NCBI GenBank assembly: GCA_013288235.1
Contig: JABDCF010000038.1
Coordinates: 1-33,476, forward strand
DNA length: 33,476 bases
Direction of reading: 5' to 3'
Origin: Bacteroidota bacterium
Lineage (GTDB): Bacteria > Bacteroidota > Bacteroidia > Sphingobacteriales > Sphingobacteriaceae
Shown piece after piece: positions 23,589 through 32,402 of the stretch. Each line of letters opens with the position of its first letter. The stretch's first letter is position 1. The position numbers were made by a program, and so were the translations under genes. The notes under the pieces were generated by a model, which saw only the letters and a list, made by a program, of their open reading frames with translations, had not been told where the DNA came from and did not search any database.

Positions 23589-24830
23589 GTGAATAAAAAT
23601 GACAAATTAGTGCCCGAAATACCTGTTAAAATCCTGCTGGTTGACGACAACGACAATAATTTAATGTCGATGGAAGTCGCTTTGGAAAGAGAAGATTATG
23701 TTTTCTTTAAGGCAACATCCGGCAGGGAAGCGCTCAGGATACTTTTACGCGAAGACGAATTTTCTTTGATCCTGCTGGACGTAAAAATGCCCACCATGGA
23801 TGGCTATGAAACTGCAGAACTCATTTACCAGCGTGATAAACTGAAAGATATTCCCATTATTTTTATTACTGCACATGATTATGAGGAAGCAGCCATGTTT
23901 AAGGGCTACCAGGCAGGCGCCGTTGACTTTGTGCGAAAACCATTTAACGCGGAACTGCTGCGTTCAAAAGTTGCCATTTTTGCTGAATTGTTTAAAAAGA
24001 ACCGGCTTTTAAGGCAACAGGAAGAGCGGCTGCAGGTGATCAATAACGATTTAATGCTATTGAACCTCGATCTGGAACAACGGGTATTGGATCGCACCAT
24101 CGAGCTGGAGAACCTTAACCATCAACTAAAGTCGCTTAACTTATCTAAGGACCAGTTTCTGTCTGTACTATCTCACGATTTGCGTAACCCCTTTACAGCG
24201 CTGCTAATAGCATCGGCTAAATTGAGTGAAGAACCGGAAAACCTAACCACAGCACAAATAAAACAGCTTTCGCAGATAGTTCACCGTACATCAAATAAGC
24301 TTGTTAATCAGCTGAACGAAGTAATTGAATGGGCTAAAAAGCAAAGCAAAAAGGCGAATTTCAATCCCGAAAAGGTACACCTTATTATGGGTATTGAAGA
24401 AGCGCTGGAGCTATTAAGGCCAAACGCTGCCCAAAAGAAAATCAAACTTCAAAACCGCGCCCCCAAGGATATTTTTGTAAAAGCAGATTCATTAATGCTG
24501 CGGTCGATTGTACAAAACCTGGTTACCAATGCTATTAAATACACGCCCCAGGGTGGTTCGGTAACTATTAATGCAAAGGTGGATGGCCACATGGTGAGTA
24601 TTTTGGTTGCAGATTCAGGCGTAGGCATGGCACACGAAATGAAAGAAAAACTATTTAATGAACACAACGGCGCATCCATATTAGGAACAAACAACGAACC
24701 CGGCAGCGGCCTGGGCCTGATGCTGGTAAATGATTTTGTGCTACAGCACGGCGGCACTATTGATGTAGCAAGCACCATTGGTAAAGGCACAACGTTTAAG
24801 TTTACTATTCCGGCGATGAGGGTGAAGTGA
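23589..24830 (+). CDS. Receiver-histidine kinase fusion protein
   Basis: A 413-residue cytoplasmic protein with an N-terminal receiver (Asp64 in LILLDVKMPTMDG, Lys117 in DFVRKPFN). A coiled coil follows at about residues 135-185, then HisKA with His196 in LSVLSHDLRNPF, and HATPase_c with VQNLVTNAIKYT, DSGVGM and GSGLGL. This receiver-first order suits a relay in which the receiver takes phosphate from another kinase and controls its own kinase domain. It lies 21 bp after the hybrid kinase and is surely co-transcribed. The start is a GTG at 23589; no in-frame ATG lies before the receiver core. The output target is not visible in the window. Confidence 0.9.
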   Translation: MNKNDKLVPEIPVKILLVDDNDNNLMSMEVALEREDYVFFKATSGREALRILLREDEFSLILLDVKMPTMDGYETAELIYQRDKLKDIPIIFITAHDYEEAAMFKGYQAGAVDFVRKPFNAELLRSKVAIFAELFKKNRLLRQQEERLQVINNDLMLLNLDLEQRVLDRTIELENLNHQLKSLNLSKDQFLSVLSHDLRNPFTALLIASAKLSEEPENLTTAQIKQLSQIVHRTSNKLVNQLNEVIEWAKKQSKKANFNPEKVHLIMGIEEALELLRPNAAQKKIKLQNRAPKDIFVKADSLMLRSIVQNLVTNAIKYTPQGGSVTINAKVDGHMVSILVADSGVGMAHEMKEKLFNEHNGASILGTNNEPGSGLGLMLVNDFVLQHGGTIDVASTIGKGTTFKFTIPAMRVK

Positions 24831-24904
24831 TGGGGGGATAATAAAATATAGCTGATTCAAATAAAATTCGAAAATTCTTTAAATGAATCTTTTTAAATTT
24901 GTTT

Positions 24905-25194
24905 TCATAAAATTATGGGATCCTGCCGGTTATCCCAAAAGAAAAGCACTTCTATTTCATTCGGTTTAACTTCATAAAAAACAGAACAGTTTTTATGGAT
25001 CAAGCCTTTCGAATGTTGGGGCTGTCAGTTACCGATTTGAACATTAATGGTGATTGTAAGATTAAATCAAGTGTTTTGACAGTTTTTCGCTCAAATTTCT
25101 CTAAAACTGCCTCGCCAAAACGATCATATAGCTGTGATTGAATAGCCGCATAAGTTTCTTTGGCTTGTCTTGAAAATGTTAGTGTAAAGCTCAC
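24905..25194 (-). pseudogene. ParE/RelE-like toxin gene, frameshifted
   Basis: The first frame (GTG at 25194) gives 64 residues, MSFTLTFSRQAKETYAAIQ to SPNIRKA, then stops at 25000. Shifting frame at about 25005-25007 restores the expected toxin C-terminus, GLIHKNCSVFYEV and EIEVLFFWDNRQDP, ending at 24905. One missing G in the run that would encode RKG explains it. Together the halves make a normal-length RelE/ParE ribosome- or gyrase-targeting toxin of about 96 residues. The GTG start follows the antitoxin stop directly (TAA then GTG). As written, the toxin lacks its C-terminal strand and is probably inactive, unless the shift is a sequencing error. Confidence 0.8.
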
Positions 25195-25395
25195 TTATAT
25201 TGAAAGTTGCTGCTTAAATTCCTCGTAGGTAAAAGTATCGCCGGCCTTTATATCTTCCTGTCCTTTTTTAATTCCGGCCAAAACATGCGGGGGTAATACT
25301 TCCTGCTTTTTCTCAAATTGCACATTTAGCGCTTTAAGGACCGCTGTGACAGCCTTTTCCTGTGCTTTTGTGGGATAAACGACTAATGTTTCCAT
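25195..25395 (-). CDS. Antitoxin of ParE/RelE-type pair (DUF2683-like)
   Basis: A 66-residue protein, METLVVYPTKAQEKAVTAVL to TFTYEEFKQQLSI. It resembles the small Bacteroidota antitoxins that pair with RelE/ParE toxins: a short strand, a helix, then a C-terminal toxin-wrapping tail. It is directly followed by the toxin start, the usual antitoxin-first order. Such antitoxins bind the toxin and repress their own promoter. The family name is from memory and unverified; the pairing by position is strong. Confidence 0.78.
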   Translation of the reverse strand: METLVVYPTKAQEKAVTAVLKALNVQFEKKQEVLPPHVLAGIKKGQEDIKAGDTFTYEEFKQQLSI

Positions 25396-25441
25396 ATAAT
25401 GCGCTGTTATACTTTTGACGTATGAACAAATCTACATTTTT

Positions 25442-25600
25442 TTACGATGCCCTCAATAAGTTTTCAATTTTTGCAATGCGTTCTTCCAGGCTTTCAAGAT
25501 GTTTAACACGGTCTTCCAGTATGGTGAATTTTTCGAGTATCCGTTCAAATTTTTCTAATTTATCAAAAAAACGCTCGTTAATTTTGCCTGTTGATCCCAT
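25442..25600 (-). CDS. Small coiled-coil protein, downstream half of a split gene
   Basis: A 52-residue frame, MGSTGKINERFFDKLEKFER to RIAKIENLLRAS, with a strong heptad pattern (LEKFERILEKFTILEDRVKH). It overlaps the 25555-25704 frame by 46 bp in another register. One extra A in the AAAA run near 25583 would join both into one protein of about 87 residues, so it may be the second half of a broken gene rather than an independent one. Its stop lies 46 bp before the antitoxin start, so the pieces may share a transcript. Confidence 0.45.
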   Translation of the reverse strand: MGSTGKINERFFDKLEKFERILEKFTILEDRVKHLESLEERIAKIENLLRAS

Positions 25601-25704
25601 TGTTTAACAGAAACAGACATAAATTCCTCGAGAATTTCATTTGTCCTGTCCTGCTTTTTAAGCATTTCACTCATCAACTCAGGCAAACTCTCGTACTTAT
25701 CCAT
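25555..25704 (-). CDS. Small helical protein, upstream half of a split gene
   Basis: A 49-residue frame, MDKYESLPELMSEMLKKQDR and TNEILEEFMSVSVKQWDQQ, then a run-off AKLTSVFLIN before a stop at 25555. The last ten residues break the helical pattern, which resumes in the other frame as INERFFDKLEK. A single-base deletion in a homopolymer is the simplest reading. I recognise no function; helical proteins of this size are often associated with mobile or defence loci. Confidence 0.45.
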   Translation of the reverse strand: MDKYESLPELMSEMLKKQDRTNEILEEFMSVSVKQWDQQAKLTSVFLIN

Positions 25705-25914
25705 GTTTTACATTTTTTTTAAGATATTGAATATCTCTAACGTTTGTACGGTTATAAATAATTTTTAAATTTAGTGAAAATTAATTAAAACAACATTTCT
25801 CATCAAATCAAAAAAAGGGTGTTACTCCCAATTTTACAGGCGCTCTCTGGATTGTCAATTTGCACAAAGAGAAATCCACCAATTTTTAAAAAACTGGGTA
25901 AATTTTAGGGTAGA

Positions 25915-25948
25915 ACAAAAAAAACCAGGCAACTTTCGTTACCCGGTT
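25915..25948 (-). terminator. Rho-independent terminator of gltBD
   Basis: Read on the minus strand, an 11-bp stem (arms at 25938-25948 and 25923-25933, two G-U type mismatches) with a four-base loop GAAA is followed by a T-run opposite 25917-25922. It lies about 67 bp after the gltD stop. Confidence 0.85.
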
Positions 25949-25980
25949 CCATTATAGTGATTGAATTGATTGCTACTTTA

Positions 25981-26008
25981 CCATGGTCTATGAACTATTG
26001 ACCATGGA
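25981..26008. repeat. Heptamer array sharing words with 5067-5101
   Basis: The units CCATGGT, CTATGAA, CTATTGA and CCATGGA use the same vocabulary as the array 21 kb away beside the prephenate dehydrogenase gene. Confidence 0.75.
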
Positions 26009-26014
26009 CTCCCC

Positions 26015-27493
26015 TTAGAACACCTGCTCAAACTGGTTTACTGCATCCTTGCTTTCTAATACGGAATGACCCATTAAAAACTCATCCACCTTTCTTGCCG
26101 CTTCGCGGCCTTCAGAAATTGCCCAAACTACCAGTGATTGCCCGCGGCGCATATCGCCGGCGGCAAATACTTTGCCAACGTTAGTGCGGTAAGCTTGTTC
26201 AGTAGCCTGAACATTCTTTCGGGCGTCAAGCTTTACCCCGATGTTTTCGAGCATACCGTGAAATTGCGGGTGCAAAAAGCCCATCGCCAGGAATACCCTT
26301 TGACATGCTATTTCGCGCTCCGAACCTTCTACTTTATTGAATTTTATTGGCCGGTTCATCACATCCAGTTCCCAGCTGATATCGCAAACCCTTATCGCGC
26401 GCAGGTTGCCATCTTCATCGCCCAAAAACTCTTCGGTGTTAATGCCCCAAAAACGGTCGACGCCTTCCTCGTGGCTGCTGGTTGTTTTTAGTACCATGGG
26501 GTAGGTTGGCCATGGCATGTGTGCCGTACGTTGCGCAGGCGGCTGCATCATTACCTCAAACTGTTTAATTGAGCTTGCACCCTGGCGGTTTGAAGTACCC
26601 ACACAATCGGAGCCGGTATCACCCCCACCAATAACAATCACATCCTTGCCCGTTGCTAAAATATCCTCATCGGCAAATTTGGTATCGCTTACGCGTTTGT
26701 TTTGCTGTTTTAAAAAGTCCATCGCAAAGTGGATTCCTTTTAATTCCCTTCCGGGGATATCGAGGTTACGCGGAATTGTGGAGCCGCCAGCCAATACCAC
26801 CGCATCGTGGGTACGTACCACCTCATCTGCGGCTATATCGTTGCCTATTTCGGTATTGCATTTAAATACAACGCCGTCTTTTTCCATTACTTCAATACGG
26901 CGGTCAACCACCCATTTTTCAAGCTTGAAATCGGGGATGCCATAACGCAGCAAACCACCGGGGCGGTCGTCGCGCTCGTAAACAGTTACCGCATGGCCGG
27001 CTTTGCTCAATTGTGCCGCGGCAGCCAATCCCGCCGGGCCTGAGCCTACCACGGCCACTTTTTTACCTGTTTTTATCAGCGGTGAGGTTGGCTTTACCAT
27101 GTTTTTTGAATAAGCTATCTCTATGATATGCTTTTCAATTTCCTCAATAGCAACCGCCGGTTTATTTATGCCAAGTACACAGGCTGATTCGCATGGAGCC
27201 GGACATATCCTGCCGGTAAACTCCGGAAAGTTATTGGTTGATGACAGTATAGTATAAGCCTCTTCCCAATTTTTGCGGTAAACGGCATCGTTAAATTCAG
27301 GAATGATATTTCCCAGCGGACAACCCGAATGACAAAACGGTATGCCGCAGTTCATACACCGCGCTGATTGCTGATTTAGCTTTTCGTCGGTGTATAAATG
27401 AACAAACTCGTTATAATTTTTTACGCGTTCCGCAGCCGGGACCTTTTCAGGCATTTCCCTGTTAAACTCCTGGAACCCTGTTGCTTTTCCCAT
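26015..27493 (-). CDS. gltD: Glutamate synthase (NADPH) small subunit
   Basis: A 492-residue flavoprotein subunit that passes electrons from NADPH through FAD and 4Fe-4S clusters to the large subunit. The N-terminal cysteine motifs are [17 protein letters not shown] and [12 protein letters not shown]. The FAD motif [19 protein letters not shown] lies at about residues 149-167, and the NADPH-side motif [19 protein letters not shown] at about 287-305. [20 protein letters not shown] closes the FAD site. The length is slightly above E. coli GltD (472). The start codon overlaps the gltB stop by one base (TAATG), so translation is coupled, and a terminator follows. Confidence 0.95.
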   Translation of the reverse strand: MGKATGFQEFNREMPEKVPAAERVKNYNEFVHLYTDEKLNQQSARCMNCGIPFCHSGCPLGNIIPEFNDAVYRKNWEEAYTILSSTNNFPEFTGRICPAPCESACVLGINKPAVAIEEIEKHIIEIAYSKNMVKPTSPLIKTGKKVAVVGSGPAGLAAAAQLSKAGHAVTVYERDDRPGGLLRYGIPDFKLEKWVVDRRIEVMEKDGVVFKCNTEIGNDIAADEVVRTHDAVVLAGGSTIPRNLDIPGRELKGIHFAMDFLKQQNKRVSDTKFADEDILATGKDVIVIGGGDTGSDCVGTSNRQGASSIKQFEVMMQPPAQRTAHMPWPTYPMVLKTTSSHEEGVDRFWGINTEEFLGDEDGNLRAIRVCDISWELDVMNRPIKFNKVEGSEREIACQRVFLAMGFLHPQFHGMLENIGVKLDARKNVQATEQAYRTNVGKVFAAGDMRRGQSLVVWAISEGREAARKVDEFLMGHSVLESKDAVNQFEQVF

Positions 27494-30400
27494 TAGCCAA
27501 TAGTTTGATATTCTAATTTTTCTAAAACTTTTTTATACTCTTTCGGATACACCTTAACAAATTGAGAAGCTGCCTTGCGCCAGTCGGCAAGCAGTTTCTT
27601 TGCAACTTCGCTTCCTGTTAAATGGATATGCTTATGCAGTAAAGCGATGATCTGTTCCTCGTCTTTTATTGATAAAGGATCAAGGTCAACCATTTCGGTA
27701 TTGCAATTTTCGCTGAAGGTATTGTGCGGATTGTAAACCCAGGCAATACCACCGCTCATGCCTGCTGCAAAGTTGCGGCCTGTTTCGCCTAATATAAGGG
27801 CACGTCCGCCGGTCATATATTCACAACCATGATCGCCAATCCCCTCAACAACCGTTGTCGCGCCCGAGTTGCGCACGGCAAAACGCTCACCTGCCATACC
27901 ACGGATAAACACTTCGCCAGCGGTTGCACCGTAAAGCGCAACGTTGCCGATGATGATGTTTTCTTCCGGTGTAAACGTGGCTCTTTCCGATGGATAGATA
28001 GCCAGCTGTGCGCCTGATAAACCCTTACCCACATAATCATTTGCTTCGCCTTCCATCTCAAAGGAGATACCTTTGGTTGCAAACGCCCCAAAGCTTTGCC
28101 CTGCCGAACCTTTAAATTTAAAGTTGATAGTATTATCAGGCAGCCCTAATGAACCGTATTTTTTAGAGATTTCATTTGATAGCAAAGTGCCAATGGTGCG
28201 GTCAACGTTCCTCACATCAAACGTTGCAAATACGGGCGTTTTATCTTCAAGCGCAACCTTGGCAGCTTCCAGCAGTTTCCAGTCCAGGATATCATCCATG
28301 CCATGGTCTTGTTTTTCGCTGTTGTACAGGGTAACATCCTTTGGATTATTTACCGGGTGCAATATGCCCGAAAGGTCTATCTTTTTAGCTTTCCAGTTGG
28401 TAAGATTGTCTTTAACTTTCAGGAATTGAACGCGGCCCACCATATCATTAACGGTGCGAAAACCAAGCTCGGCCATTACTTCGCGCAATTCTTCGGCCAT
28501 AAAGTGGAAAAGGTTTACTACGTGCTCCGGCTTGCCCGAAAATAATTTTCTCAATTCAGGGTCTTGTGTGGCAACGCCTACCGGGCAGGTATTTAAATGG
28601 CATTTACGCATCATTATACATCCGCCTGCAACAAGTGCTGCTGTTGCAACTCCCCATTCCTCGGCGCCCATTAAACAGGCTATAGCAAGGTCGCGGCCGG
28701 TTTTTAACTGGCCATCGGTTTGTAAAACAACGCGGCTACGCAGTTTATTACGTACCAATGTTTGATGCGCCTCGGTTAAGCCAAGTTCCCATGGCAGGCC
28801 TGCATGCTTAACAGAGCTGATAGGGGAAGCCCCGGTGCCGCCATCATAACCGGCAATTAAAATAACATCGGCGTGTGCTTTGGCAACGCCGGCGGCTATT
28901 GTACCAACCCCAGCTTTCGAAACCAATTTTACATTGATACGGGCCGCACGATTAGCATTTTTAAGGTCGAATATTAGTTGCGCTAAATCTTCTATCGAAT
29001 AAATATCATGGTGTGGCGGTGGCGATATTAAGCCAACGCCAGGTGTAGAGTGGCGTGTTTTTGCAATCCAATCATCAACCTTATGACCGGGTAGCTGACC
29101 GCCCTCGCCTGGTTTTGCACCCTGCGCCATTTTTATCTGCAACTCATCGGCGTTCGTAAGATAATTTGAAGTTACCCCAAACCGTGCCGATGCCACTTGT
29201 TTTATAGCGGAACGCATCGAATCGCCGTTTGGCATAGGCTCATACCTTAACTCATCTTCACCGCCCTCGCCGGTATTGCTTTTACCGCCAATGCGGTTCA
29301 TGGCAATGGCCATAGTGCTATGCGCCTCGTGCGAGATTGAGCCGAACGACATAGCGCCCGTTGCAAAGCGTTTCATGATGTTTTCCGCCGGTTCAACCTC
29401 ATCGATATTTATAGGTTCGCGGTGGTGGGCAAAATCAAGCAACCCCCTGATGGTGAAATGCTTTTCGGTTTGCTCATTTATTTCTTTTGCATAGTTTTTA
29501 TAAACCGCATAATTATTGGTGCGAGTAGCATGCTGTAGTAAATGGACTGTCGTAGGGTTAAACAAATGTGCCTCGCCCCGGCGTTTCCATTGGTAAATGC
29601 CGCCTTCGGGCAATAAATGGGTGCCGGTTTTGGAGCCGCCAAAGCCTATTTTATGCTTACAAAGCGATTCCCTTGCTATTTCATCAAGCCCCAGGCCGCC
29701 AATGCGGGTTACTGCGCCGGCAAAATATTTATCTACAACCTCTTTGTTAAGCCCTAATATTTCAAATACCTGCGAGCCGTGGTATGATTGCAAGGTTGAT
29801 ATCCCCATTTTCGAGAATATCTTCAGCAAGCCGTCATTAACCGATTTAACGTAGTTGTTGCGCAGCTTTTTAATATCGTAGTTGGTTTCAAGGCTGCCGT
29901 TATTTTTTAAAGTTTCAATGGTTGATAACGCCAGGTACGGGTTAATAGCCGTAGCACCAAAGGCGAGTAAACAAGCGAAGTGGTGTACTTCCCAGGTATC
30001 GCCTGTTTCAACAACCAAACCAACGGCGCCGCGCCTGCCGCTCCTTATCAAATGGTGGTGCACAGCCGATACTGCCAGCAATGACGGTATAGGCGCATGC
30101 TCAGAGTCAATGGCACGGTCGGATAATATCAATACCTCAAAACCATCATCAACCGAATCTTCTGCATACCGGCAAAGCCTTGCAATACCTTTTTCTAAGG
30201 AACCGGGCATGCCATCGGCATTATAATAAGTTTGCAGCGTTTTGGCATGGAACATGCCGGTATCGATACTTCTAAGTTTTTCGAGCTGGTGGTTTTTCAG
30301 GATAGGGTGCTGCAATACAACGCAATGGCAATGCATTTTGTCCTCATCCAGTAAGTTACCGTTGTTGCCTATAAACGTAGCCAGGCTCATTACCAAACGC

Positions 30401-32016
30401 TCGCGTATCGGGTCGATAGGCGGGTTGGTAACCTGCGCAAAAAATTGTTTAAAATAGCTTGAAAGGTGTTGCGGCTTGTCGGATAATATGGCCAGCGGCA
30501 CATCAGTACCCATTGAGCCAATAGGTTCCTTACCATCCAAAGCCATAGGCTTAATAATGGTATCAATATCTTCGCGACTATAACCAAATACCTGCTGATA
30601 ACGGAAAACAGAATCGTCCGACAAACTTGCAAATGCCAAACGGGCCTCCGCCAGTTCGCCTAATCGTATCTTATAATTATCAAGCCACCTGCCATAAGGC
30701 TGGCGCGATGCAATTTGGTGTTTTATTTCGTCATCAGTAATTATTTTGCCTTTTTCGGTATCTATCAGCAGCATTTTGCCGGGTTGCAGGCGGCCTTTTC
30801 GTAGCACTAATTTTTCATCAAGATTAAGTACTCCGGCCTCGGATGCGGCGATAACCCGTCCGTCGTTAGTAATTACATAGCGCAAAGGGCGCAGGCCGTT
30901 CCTGTCAAGCAATGCGCCTATCAGTTTGCCATCGGTAAAAGTTATGGCGGCAGGGCCATCCCAGGGCTCCATCAATGAGGCATGAAACTCATAAAATGCT
31001 TTTTTAAGCGGGTCCATTTGCTCGTTGCCATCCCATGCTTCAGGCACAAGCATCATCATTACATGTGGTAATGAGCGTCCGCTGTGCAGTAATATTTCTA
31101 TAATATTGTCAAGACATGCTGAGTCCGACTGGTTATTATCTATAACCGGCAGCAGCATCTCCATTTCTTCGTGGGTGAAATAAGAAGAGGCATATGACTT
31201 CAATCCCGAATAAAACCAGTTAAGGTTACCCGTTAAAGTATTGATCTCGCCGTTATGCGCGATAAGTCTGAATGGCTGTGCCAGTTTCCACGAGGGGAAT
31301 GTATTAGTTGAGAAACGCGAATGGATCATGGCAAAGCCACATGCTATACGCGGATCAGTAAGATCATTAAAATATTGACGGAGCTGGTATGTAGTTACCT
31401 GTCCTTTGTAAACAATTGTTTTACAGGATAATGAAGTAAAGTAAAAATACTCAGCCGCAGTAGCCGGCAGTGTTTCAGTTATAGTTTTGTTAATGTATCT
31501 TCTTAATACGTAAAGCTTGCGTTCAAAATCATCGGCATTGGTAATATGGTGCGGCCTTTGGATAAAAAGCTGCTCTGCGTCCGGCTCAGCTTTGCGGGCG
31601 GTTTCGCCTATAGCGGACGAATTAACCGCTATTTTACGATACCCCAGTTTTTGCAAGCCCAATTTCTCTATCGCATTAGCTATAACAGTACGGCATGCCT
31701 TTTTTAAGGTTGAGTCCTTCGGAAAAAATATCATCCCAACGCCATACTCACCCGGTTCAGGCAAGCTGATCTCCAGTTCCGAGCATTCTTCCATCAAAAA
31801 TTCATGGGGCAATTGTATCAATATACCGGCGCCATCGCCGGTTTCGGGGTCACAGCCGCATGCGCCGCGGTGTTCCATGTTTTCCAGCATGGTGAGCGCG
31901 TCATCAATTATCTTGTTGGATTTGTGTCCGTTAATATTGGTTATAAATCCCGTCCCGCAGGAGTCGTGTTCAAATTCTGGCCTGTAAAGACCCTGGTGGC
32001 TTTCATCTTGATCCAT
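27493..32016 (-). CDS. gltB: Glutamate synthase large subunit
   Basis: A 1507-residue enzyme that makes two glutamates from glutamine and 2-oxoglutarate. The class II glutaminase nucleophile is Cys20 in FEHDSCGTGFI, exposed after removal of a 19-residue propeptide; HRGACGCDPETGDGAGIL follows. The synthase part shows GGKSNTGEGGEDELRYEP, KPGEGGQLPGHKVDDWIA, and TRHSTPGVGLISPPPHHDIYSIEDL in parts. The 3Fe-4S cysteines are in GGCIMMRKCHLNTCPVGVAT (C-x5-C-x4-C). The C-terminal beta-helix has GATAGEVFIRGMAGERFAVRNSG. Length equals the alpha subunit norm. It is the first gene of the gltBD operon. Confidence 0.97.
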   Translation of the reverse strand: MDQDESHQGLYRPEFEHDSCGTGFITNINGHKSNKIIDDALTMLENMEHRGACGCDPETGDGAGILIQLPHEFLMEECSELEISLPEPGEYGVGMIFFPKDSTLKKACRTVIANAIEKLGLQKLGYRKIAVNSSAIGETARKAEPDAEQLFIQRPHHITNADDFERKLYVLRRYINKTITETLPATAAEYFYFTSLSCKTIVYKGQVTTYQLRQYFNDLTDPRIACGFAMIHSRFSTNTFPSWKLAQPFRLIAHNGEINTLTGNLNWFYSGLKSYASSYFTHEEMEMLLPVIDNNQSDSACLDNIIEILLHSGRSLPHVMMMLVPEAWDGNEQMDPLKKAFYEFHASLMEPWDGPAAITFTDGKLIGALLDRNGLRPLRYVITNDGRVIAASEAGVLNLDEKLVLRKGRLQPGKMLLIDTEKGKIITDDEIKHQIASRQPYGRWLDNYKIRLGELAEARLAFASLSDDSVFRYQQVFGYSREDIDTIIKPMALDGKEPIGSMGTDVPLAILSDKPQHLSSYFKQFFAQVTNPPIDPIRERLVMSLATFIGNNGNLLDEDKMHCHCVVLQHPILKNHQLEKLRSIDTGMFHAKTLQTYYNADGMPGSLEKGIARLCRYAEDSVDDGFEVLILSDRAIDSEHAPIPSLLAVSAVHHHLIRSGRRGAVGLVVETGDTWEVHHFACLLAFGATAINPYLALSTIETLKNNGSLETNYDIKKLRNNYVKSVNDGLLKIFSKMGISTLQSYHGSQVFEILGLNKEVVDKYFAGAVTRIGGLGLDEIARESLCKHKIGFGGSKTGTHLLPEGGIYQWKRRGEAHLFNPTTVHLLQHATRTNNYAVYKNYAKEINEQTEKHFTIRGLLDFAHHREPINIDEVEPAENIMKRFATGAMSFGSISHEAHSTMAIAMNRIGGKSNTGEGGEDELRYEPMPNGDSMRSAIKQVASARFGVTSNYLTNADELQIKMAQGAKPGEGGQLPGHKVDDWIAKTRHSTPGVGLISPPPHHDIYSIEDLAQLIFDLKNANRAARINVKLVSKAGVGTIAAGVAKAHADVILIAGYDGGTGASPISSVKHAGLPWELGLTEAHQTLVRNKLRSRVVLQTDGQLKTGRDLAIACLMGAEEWGVATAALVAGGCIMMRKCHLNTCPVGVATQDPELRKLFSGKPEHVVNLFHFMAEELREVMAELGFRTVNDMVGRVQFLKVKDNLTNWKAKKIDLSGILHPVNNPKDVTLYNSEKQDHGMDDILDWKLLEAAKVALEDKTPVFATFDVRNVDRTIGTLLSNEISKKYGSLGLPDNTINFKFKGSAGQSFGAFATKGISFEMEGEANDYVGKGLSGAQLAIYPSERATFTPEENIIIGNVALYGATAGEVFIRGMAGERFAVRNSGATTVVEGIGDHGCEYMTGGRALILGETGRNFAAGMSGGIAWVYNPHNTFSENCNTEMVDLDPLSIKDEEQIIALLHKHIHLTGSEVAKKLLADWRKAASQFVKVYPKEYKKVLEKLEYQTIG

Positions 32017-32402
32017 TGTAAAATAAAACGTTTATAAATGGTGCAACTACGAAGATACAGATTGACGGTTTGAATTTAAAATATCTTAACACTTTTGTGT
32101 TTTTCTAAATAGTATAATATTTTTAAATCTTAAAATTGATAAAATGGTAAAAAAATACGCATTTTAATTTAAATTTAATAATTGTAAAATCGATTGCTTA
32201 AAACTTACTTATTTTTCCACTTTCCGGTATAAAAGGACAATACGTTTTCATTGTAATAAATAATCCTAATTTTGACCGTCTCCCATTGTTTTTCCGGGTA
32301 GCCTGCTAATGAGAAGAGTTTTTTTGCCGGTTTTGTTTTTAGGCAATAACGAGGTTAATTGGTCAATAAATTATAAATAAGCTAAATACCCCTGCATAAA
32401 AT
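32017..32402. other. 386-bp divergent intergenic region
   Basis: It is A/T-rich and holds the start regions of gltBD (minus) and the GH95-like gene (plus). A minus-strand TATCTTCG at 32050-32057 is a weak -7 candidate for gltB. No gene or repeat is seen. Confidence 0.6.
32267..32274 (+). promoter_or_regulatory. Candidate -7 box of the GH95-like gene
   Basis: TAATTTTG is an exact TAnnTTTG match, 129 bp before the start codon at 32403. The -33 element is unclear (a TTG at 32251-32253 is too near). Confidence 0.45.

Larger units (their letters stand above)
25705..26014. other. 310-bp gap between gltD and the small helical gene
   Basis: It contains A/T-rich sequence without genes, the gltBD terminator (25915-25948) and a four-unit heptamer array (25981-26008). 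Confidence 0.7.
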
